Assembly (NCBI GenBank): GCA_963978545.1
Contig: OZ021724.1
Span: forward strand, 99,245,792 to 99,309,791
Length of the DNA stretch: 64,000 nt
Reading direction: 5' to 3'
From: Linyphia triangularis
Taxonomy: Eukaryota; Arthropoda; Arachnida; Araneae; Linyphiidae
Positions 34,701-43,700 of the stretch are shown in pieces; the first letter of the stretch is position 1; every line of letters starts with the position of its first letter. Both the position numbers and the translations under genes were made by a program. The notes under the pieces were generated by a model. That model was given only the letters and a program-made list of their open reading frames with translations, had not been told where the DNA came from and made no database searches.

Positions 34701-37700
34701 ACTCGACTAACAACTCCATCACCCGCTCTCTTGAGCTTTTATAGTGGAGGTGAACGTACGTGAATCTTCAAGAGATAAACATTTTGAGAACTTTCCATAT
34801 AGTAGTCGAAAAGTCCTATACATGTACATGGGGACCGAAAATGTCGCCAAATTTGGCGACAAATTAGTCGCCAACTTGGCTCCATCTCGTCAATTTGGCG
34901 AGATTGCCATTACCATAATGTTAAATGCCCTGCTCCTTGTAAAACTCGCTTCCCAGCGTTATCTCTGTAAAACTCGTTATCAAGCATTAAGACACACATT
35001 GCGAGGAAGCAAACTAACGACGAACTATTGCACTGCCTTATGCGAAATTTACATAAATTTTACTATTTACAAAATTAACACTACGAAATATTTACAAATA
35101 TACAAAAATTCTTAACACTAGGATTTCCACTTAAGAATTTATATTATCCGAGGGATTAGTTGAAACGTTGACTTGAATTTAGCCGACTAACATTAAATAC
35201 TCGAAATGACGTTCTTTTTTCGTGAATATAAAAGCGTGTACGTTTTGGAAATGGCATTAAATCTGTCTTGGCTTCAATGTCGTCTCGTTAGTGTGGGGGG
35301 ATTGGAGAGTGGTTTACACTAGAAGATTTCGATCTCTTATTCTTCTAGATGCTCAAAATTATTAGGCGTATATGGTTGTGTTAAGCACTTTATAAGTGGC
35401 AGAAATACAGTCTGGAGTACCAACCCGACCAAGGTTACCAGACAAAGATATTAATCTACTTACATAGGATTATTAGAAAGTATTTTGGCTCTACATCTCT
35501 ATAAATTGACGCTCTGTATAAAACTAAGTTTTGCGACTGATTCATGGTCACTAGTTGTAGTTTTGATGAATACTAGGTGCTTCTGTTATCACAGCCAAGG
35601 AGGCTTTCTTCAATTGGATCCCATTGGATTTGAAGCATAGTAGCTTTCTGTGGAAACCGGGCCTCGATCGTAGGACCTTTGGTTTTCCTTTCAGATACTT
35701 TTGCCGCTGTGCAAAAGAGTACTCCAGTGCACAGAAGTTTTATCTGTTATCTGAAGGCAAAAATGCAGATTCAAATTGAGCAGTGGGACAAGTATGCGAA
35801 AGACTTGGTCATTATTGCGGTATAGTGGTTAGCGTGCTAGCTTCTAGACCGCGAGGTTGAGGGTTAGAGTCCCGTGTAAGGCATGGGTGTTTATAAATGT
35901 ATGTTGGCTTGTCAAATGACGAATGTTTCGGCGCATTATAGCCCTCGTGTTGCTGACGGCGCCAGATAATCTGAAGACAACCAACTGCAGTCCATTGTTG
36001 CAAAAAACCTATACTTTATCCAATTTTTATTCCTATACAAGAATTTCGATCGCTTTTCAGGTTCTTCAGCAACGGGTTTGAGTGCAAAAGCGACATGAGT
36101 AGTCAACCAGAGTCTTCCGCTTCTTCGACTTCTTCCAACGACACTCCGGACTTGAAGTCTTCCAGGAGATTCATGCGGAATGGATTCCAACAACGGGCGG
36201 AAGCGGCTGGAACCAGTTCTGATGTACACGAACTCCTCTCGGACTACGGGAATAGAAAACTGACGGCTAACAATGGTCAGTAACGATAAGTAGAACTGCA
36301 TTACAAGAATAGCTTTTGCTAGCTTGTTTAGTGCTGTCTGTTGCAGTATAAACAAGACTAACTCCATTTATAACGCGGGGGATTTCATGAGAAAGACTTG
36401 CTTTAAGGGCTTTGTGAGCCAATTTTCTGCCCCAATCGCCCCTATTCTAAATAGTCTTGTTTCTATAACGACAGTCATCACACTATCTGGCCGGAGGTAT
36501 TCTTCCGATAAGCTCTTACTGTTGCGTCGCCTGACCACTAAAAAAACAATGGCGCTGCTGTCGCTAGCACAGCGAGCTTGGTTCCGAGTTTGAGTAATTA
36601 AGAGTAGATATTAATATTAAGATTAATCCATGATTAATAGAGTGATTAGTATTAATCTTAACACATTCGCTGCCACCAAAATTTATATATCCATCCTCGG
36701 AAGCCGAATTTAAAAAGTGTTTTAATGATTATAAACGTTCCTTATATTTTAATAGTAAAATCAGAAAAGGAAAAACCTTTTATTTCCTAAAAATATAAAA
36801 ATAATGCTTCACTAACGTGCCTCAAAAACCTCATCGTTCAACCTCCAAATATGAACTAAAAATAAAGCAGTTTACTTATCGCACTCGATCGTCGTCCCAG
36901 AGCGTCGCCGGCATAGGAGGTAGCGCCATGCTGACGCGCCAGCGTGTTAGTGGCAACGAACGTGTTAATCCACGAATAGTTGTGTTTGAATTACTGCTGA
37001 TCAATTAGCATTGATACATATTTTTTAACACTCAATTACTGTCCTCAAAAAAACTTACGCCATTGCTGTCATCGAATCTGTGAGATACATACTATAAATC
37101 ATAGATTATATCTGCTTTTTATATTGTAAAGAAAAATTGTAAACAAGTGGAAGCAAGCCTTTTCCTATTTATTAATCCAAAACATGCGTCCCGCCATCTT
37201 ACGGCCCCACTGGCACAGAGAAAAAGTCAGTCTGTATCTCGGATACAAGAACAGCATTGCCGATCAAACGGTATAGTGGTTAGTGTGCTAGCTTCTAGAC
37301 CGCGAGGTTGCGGGTTCGAGTCCCGTGTAAGGCATGGGTGTTTGTAAATGTATGTTGGCTTGTCTAATGACTAAAGTTTCGGCGCATTATAGCCCTCGTG
37401 TTGCTGACGGCGTCAGATAATCTGAAAACAACCAACAAAAAACAGCATTCGAGTGTTAAAAGGAGCTATCGTTGGGCCAAATCACTTGTCTTATAGAGTA
37501 AACTTAACTCTTGAAGGTGCAGTTAGATGTCGTTATTTTTGACGTCGGTACCGCTCAACTTCAACCTAACAGTTGATGATGGGGAAATGGTAATCTGTCC
37601 GTGTGCATTTGAGAGTCGCGTGTTTATTATGCTATTGATCGAATTTGTCGGAAACGTCAGCATGATTTAGTCGCATGAAATTCGTATCCGTCACGCATAA

Positions 37701-40700
37701 GAGTGACGAAAAAAAATGGTAGACTACATGCTTGCCGCCCTCTCCAGCTCCGCGACCAGGGCACTTGTCCCGCCCCCTAGGTGCGGCCCTGACTATGTTA
37801 ATTTGCACCACCCGACTGATAGTTTTCTATTAAAAAAAATACCTGAACCCTTCCCTCCTCAGAAGACATACCTTTCATGAATATCATAAGAAGTGTTTGT
37901 AGTACAGATGTTAGATGCCAAAAAGATTAAACACTGCCCCTGTTTCTAGGCACCATTATCCATAAAAATATAAGTGTTATAATTTTAGAGGTTGTTATTG
38001 AACGAACTATACTAAACTTCAACTTAACTAGGCATCACTTAGACGGTAGATCGTCACGTGCTCATAGGTATTTAGTCCATTTTGGCGGAGTGAAGACATA
38101 ATTCTCGCCAAACCTTATAGCCTTTTGTTCTCTATAGGGTTGTGGTTTGGCGAACATTATGCTTTCACGCCGCCAAAATGGATTAAATACCTATGATCAG
38201 TGACGATCTACCGTCTAAGTGATGTCTAGTTAAGTTGAAGTTTAGTATAGTCGAACTTTATTTTGGCAATTAAACATTGACCTAGATGTGTTTTTTACAT
38301 GAAAACTAACCATAAAATCTGTTGCAGCCATGCATCAAAATGTGGACGGAGTCCGAACTCCCAATAACTTGTGGTCCGGATACGGCTTCTCAAAGTCCAT
38401 GCCGGATTTCGCAGGAAGGGCAAAGCGATCGAATGCGACTTCTGGATCAATTTCGGAATTTTTGGAGGCGAGTAATTTAATCACCTAAAAAAAATCGCTA
38501 CTTAATCACCCATTTAATCTTCTGTCCGAAATTCTTGTGTAGCGTACATGTTAGATTCGCTGAGTAAATAGTGGTTTTATAGTAGCAATTAAACAAGACT
38601 TGGTTTTCTGTATTTTCAAGACGCCTGATTTTTAACGAGCTATTTCAGATTCGAAGTGTGTATCTTGAATGATTTTGATAGTTGTTAACTATAGTGCATG
38701 ATTATTAGAGGTCGGCGATATATCAATACGGCGATATTTTTATCGATATTTAAAAAAATATCAATAGTAAAAATATCGAAACAAGTCGCAGATATTTCAA
38801 TATTTTCTAACATTTTTAGTTTTTTGATCGTTTTGTGGTTCCATGTATATTTTCGATTTTCTTTATTCCCTTTTCAAAAACCTCGGCTAAAATTTGAACT
38901 TGGTGAAGAGGTAGTTAAAATGGCATTCTAACAAAAGAGAAAAAACGATGTAATAGAAAGATAAGATCATTTATTAGTAGTCATTAACATAGCTCAGTTT
39001 CAGTTGCCAACGTGTGCCTGGAATTTGCATCTAATTTTAAATATTAAAAGCATCTCTATCAGCAAAATATGCGGTAAACTACTTTTCAAAATATCTTTAA
39101 AAATAAATGTGAATTTATGCATTGACATCCAAATGTATTTTATTTATTTTGATTGATAATATAATTTATTTATTAAAACAATTTTGGCATGAATTCATGA
39201 AAAGTAGAAATTTGTCCCGAAAAACTTTGTTTCTGACGAAATTGGAAAAAAAATAAAAATCGTGTATTTATATTTCATCGATATTTTTTCTATGCAACGA
39301 TATAGTATCGATATTTATTTTGATCAAAATTTACGACCTTTAATGATTATGCAAGGTATGTAGCCCTCCACTGAATACCCTTGATTATACAATGCTAAAC
39401 CAATTGTGATACATGGAGGAAGGAGCCTTTCGTGATATTGAAGCATACCTTTTGTTTTAAATTAAATGACAAATCGGATAATACTAAAAAAAAAAACTTC
39501 AGAAAAACTAATTTTAAATATCTATACTCGCCATGACATGGCTATTTTTAATGCAAGTTTCTTTGTCATAGGCTGACAATACCAGTATTTCTAACGTGGA
39601 AGCAGCCGCAGCAAAAGCCTGGAGAGCGGATATTCCAGACAAAAATGACAGTCCGCTGGAGCAAGGTAAGACATAACTCTGTGCAGCAACAAATCAAACG
39701 ATTCGAGTCGTTCCAGTATTAACGTGAATCTTATTCCATACTAGTTCCGTCTCCCTTTGCCTTGAGCAACTTCTGGGAGAATGTGCCTCGATTGCCGTCA
39801 GTTAATTACAGCTCGATAAAGACGCTGGAACAGCTATTGCGGCTCCTGGACCTAGAAAAGTACAGTGATGTGTTCTTGCACCACGAGGTGAGTAAGCTCG
39901 CATTGAAACGAACATATTGTTGCGTGGATGGTTTCGAAAGACTTGAAGCCAAAGCAGATTAACCTTTAACTGCTGTAAGCGGTCTGACAGACCGCGTGTC
40001 ATTTTTGTGGAATGCTTCCACCCCCTAAAATATCGCATCTTTAACATTTATATTAATTTTTCTGGTTCTATGTTTCTTAAACTTTAAACTGATGTTCACC
40101 AATTAGTTTGGCGCAATATGGACCATGTGTAGCTCTTGCGCCAAAAACCTCAACCACAGCAGTTAAAGGTTAAAACTTGCAGAAATTTATTCCGATATAA
40201 CTCTTCGCAGATTCTTTTACAACTCCAGAACTTTCCGTTCCAATAGACTCGTTACAGCTCTGGACACAACAATATGTTCGTTATGTACAGCAGCACACAA
40301 CAATGGAGCACAAACAGCAGTTAAAAACTAGATACACAACTGCTAAAATCGACGCAAAAGGCAATGCAATACAATTCACTTTCGGAACTACTCTGAATGT
40401 TCGCTGAGAGCCAACTAACTCGGTCACCCGCTCTCTTGGCCTTATATAGGAAGGCTAATCCTTCGCGAATCTTCTAGAGATGGAAATTTGGAGAATTTTC
40501 CAGATCGCAGTCAAAAAGCTGTATACAGGTACATGGGGACCTAAAGTGTCGCCAAGTTTAACGACATTTGGCGATTTCTAGCCAAGGGACCGAAATTGCC
40601 ATTAACCATAATTTTATATGGCCTTCTCCCTGTAAAACTCGTTTTCCAGCATTTAGAGACGCATTGCAGGAAAGCCAAGTAAAGACAAACTCTTGCCTTG

Positions 40701-43700
40701 CCTTATGCGAAATGTACATAAATTTTTCTTTTTACATAATTAATACTACGAAATATATACAAATATACAGAAATTCGTAAAAATATATCACTCGTAGGGA
40801 GAATTGACGGTTGTTCCGTTATCTCGAATGCAATTTGTGATAGTCAAGTTCACTAAAAGCCACTTTATTTCCCCGCAAGTGATTTTGCAACTAAAATTTT
40901 GTGTTGCAAGTAAAACCATCGATATAAACTGGATATACTGCTTAACGCGGGGGAAATGAAGCCATTGCCAAATCGTTGGGTGGACAAAAAATACGGATTC
41001 CCGAGGACTGAAGAAAAATCCTGGATCTTACACAGAACTGTTAATAGTAGACATTAATTAGTAATGTGCAAAATATATCTTCTCTAGCATCTTTAAGGTT
41101 TTCCGCATTCCCACACGACTCTAGTAGTAAACCGTGATTGGATAATCGTCCTCCCATCATTAGGGTGCATCAAATGCCCCTTAGAAACAAATCACTTTGT
41201 ACCTAATGTCAAAATGTTCCATTACCTGTAAAAAGTTACCATATTTTTTTACTTCCAAAGAATTGTAGGGTTTCCATGAAAACTATGGAATTTCAAACTT
41301 TCCACGTAAAATCGCCAAATTTGGCGCTTTTTTTTCTTTGCATTGTCATCGTAGCAGTCTATCCAGTTTATCCCATCGATATAAACAACTGGATAGACTG
41401 CTCCATTTTCAATTCGAAGAGAAAAACGCGCCGGGGATTGCGAAGCAGGTGGGAAGATTGACCAATAACGGATCACTTTTATAGTTGGATGGAAATGGGA
41501 AAAACCTTGTAAAATACTAGAGTATATATTTTTTGCACGTTATTACTAATTAAGGTCTACAATTGACATTTCTGGTGTGTACAACCCGAAATTTTTTTTT
41601 CAATCCTCGCCAATCCGTATTTTTAATCCCACCAACGGCATCTGGCAACGGCTTCATTTTCCCAGCGTTAAGCAGTCTATACAGTTTATTTATATCGATG
41701 GTTTATCCATATCGATGTGTTAAACAGGTGGTTGGTGGAGTAACAATTTTTCCACTTTGAGCCTAGTTTTGATATTTTTTTGTGATTGTTTGAGATAATT
41801 AAAAATAGGACACAAGTTTTAATCACTAAGACAGTGTTGTAAATAGGCAATCTTTTACGAGAGTACACATTCGGATTGGGTTTGAATTGTTTCACTCGGT
41901 CGTTATAATCGTATACGGATAATTTACGTATAAACTATGAGAAGTAAACCAATGTGTCCAGGCAATGGTATTAAACAAGACTCAAGCTGAAACAAAAAAC
42001 TCAAATATTTTTAACACGATAGTAGTATTTGCTACTTCTGATAAATGCGAAAGAAACTGACTTCTTTTTTGTATCTATTGCATTTACAATAAATTGATTG
42101 TTGATAATTGCTATATCTTAAGCCTTCTACTTCGAACTCAAAATTACTCGATGTAAATTCTTTAACAGTGAGCCAAGCAACTTTTTACATAAATACATGA
42201 AACTTGGCATTAGCCACAATCTGAATGTGTACCCAAATTAGGTTTTGGAAAAATACTGTTTCTGTCCACAAAGAAAGTTTCGAATTGCATAGCAAGAATA
42301 GTATAACTATCTTCCAAGAGTCGACAAAGCATTGAAAACTCCTTAATTTTAGATTGACTTGACGATCTTCCTGACACTGACTGAAATAGACCTTCAGCAT
42401 TTGAACATCAGCTACGGCGCTCGACGAAAGATGCTTACTGCCATATCTGGTAAGTCTTGGAACCATCCGTGGTTTCGTTAATGATAGTAGCCTGGTAATT
42501 TCAATAATCGGTGAATATTTTTGAAGCATAAATCCAATAAATTGATTAATGTAAAGGCCTTATTATGCAGAGCCACTCGAGTGGCAAACGGGCGCCTCCA
42601 CTACAGTCACTCAGACAAGCCATTCGTAGCGAAACATGCGATCCTATGGAGCTTATGCTGAGCTACAGCAGTGGCCAGAAGCAGTGGCGCATGTCCTACA
42701 CTCAAGTGGTTCTGTATAGTAATAGTCGGAGAGCTGACTGCAATTTTTGGACCCCAACGAAAATCATTCTGAATTTTTTATAGAAATTGTAGGAAAGTGA
42801 GTAGATTACGATTCCACTATTCTGCCATGGCAAAAATAGCCGAAACTGATCAAAAATCAACTTGGAATGAGGTGAACTAAAATCAGATAGTCAAATGTGT
42901 CATAACTTGCCAAAAAGAAACTTTTTCGTCCGGCAACCCACTGCATTTTGATTTTCAATGAGAAAAAGCGCAAACGATTTCTGATCTCTGGTTCGGAAAA
43001 CTTGTATCTTTTAAAAGTAAGCCAAATTGGCGACATCAGTTACGTCATCAGGGACGTAATGTTTCTTGCCAATTTGTGAAAGATGCAAGTAAGCCATAGC
43101 CACACATCCGAATCCTCTGCAACCATCTTAATTAAAAATTAAATAGTGAGGGTTACCAAATAAAAAAATACTCATTATTTGGCAACTTATGGCGCATTTG
43201 GCAATTGGATTTAGTTCAAAAGTCGATTTTTGACCAGTTTCGGCTATTTTTAGCACGGCGACCAGTAGATTCGTAATCTACTCACTTTTCTCCAATTTCT
43301 ATAAAAAAAAAAATCAGAATTGTGTTCGATGAGGGTCCAAAAATTGCAGTCGCCTCAGTCCCTTAGGCTTTTATTACACAGAATCAGTCAATTGGCGAAC
43401 TCGCGCTTTCGCTTCAGGAAGGTCACTAAGTGATACATGCAATCGCATGGAGCATATCATACTGGGCCACAGCTGTAGCCAACCCGGGAGTCATTTCTGT
43501 AATACGCGTTTGCCATTGGAGTGGCTCTGTATAATACGAGTCTTAAGGGTGCGTGTTACCACCAATTTTGAGTGAAATGTAGTTAGTTTTGAGTCGTTAC
43601 TTATGGGCGTTGAGTTAGAGAAAAAGTCGAGTTATCACTTATTCCAAACTTCTAAATGTTGAGGCATTTTGGAAGGTACTATCCCTGAGCGGGCCACCAG

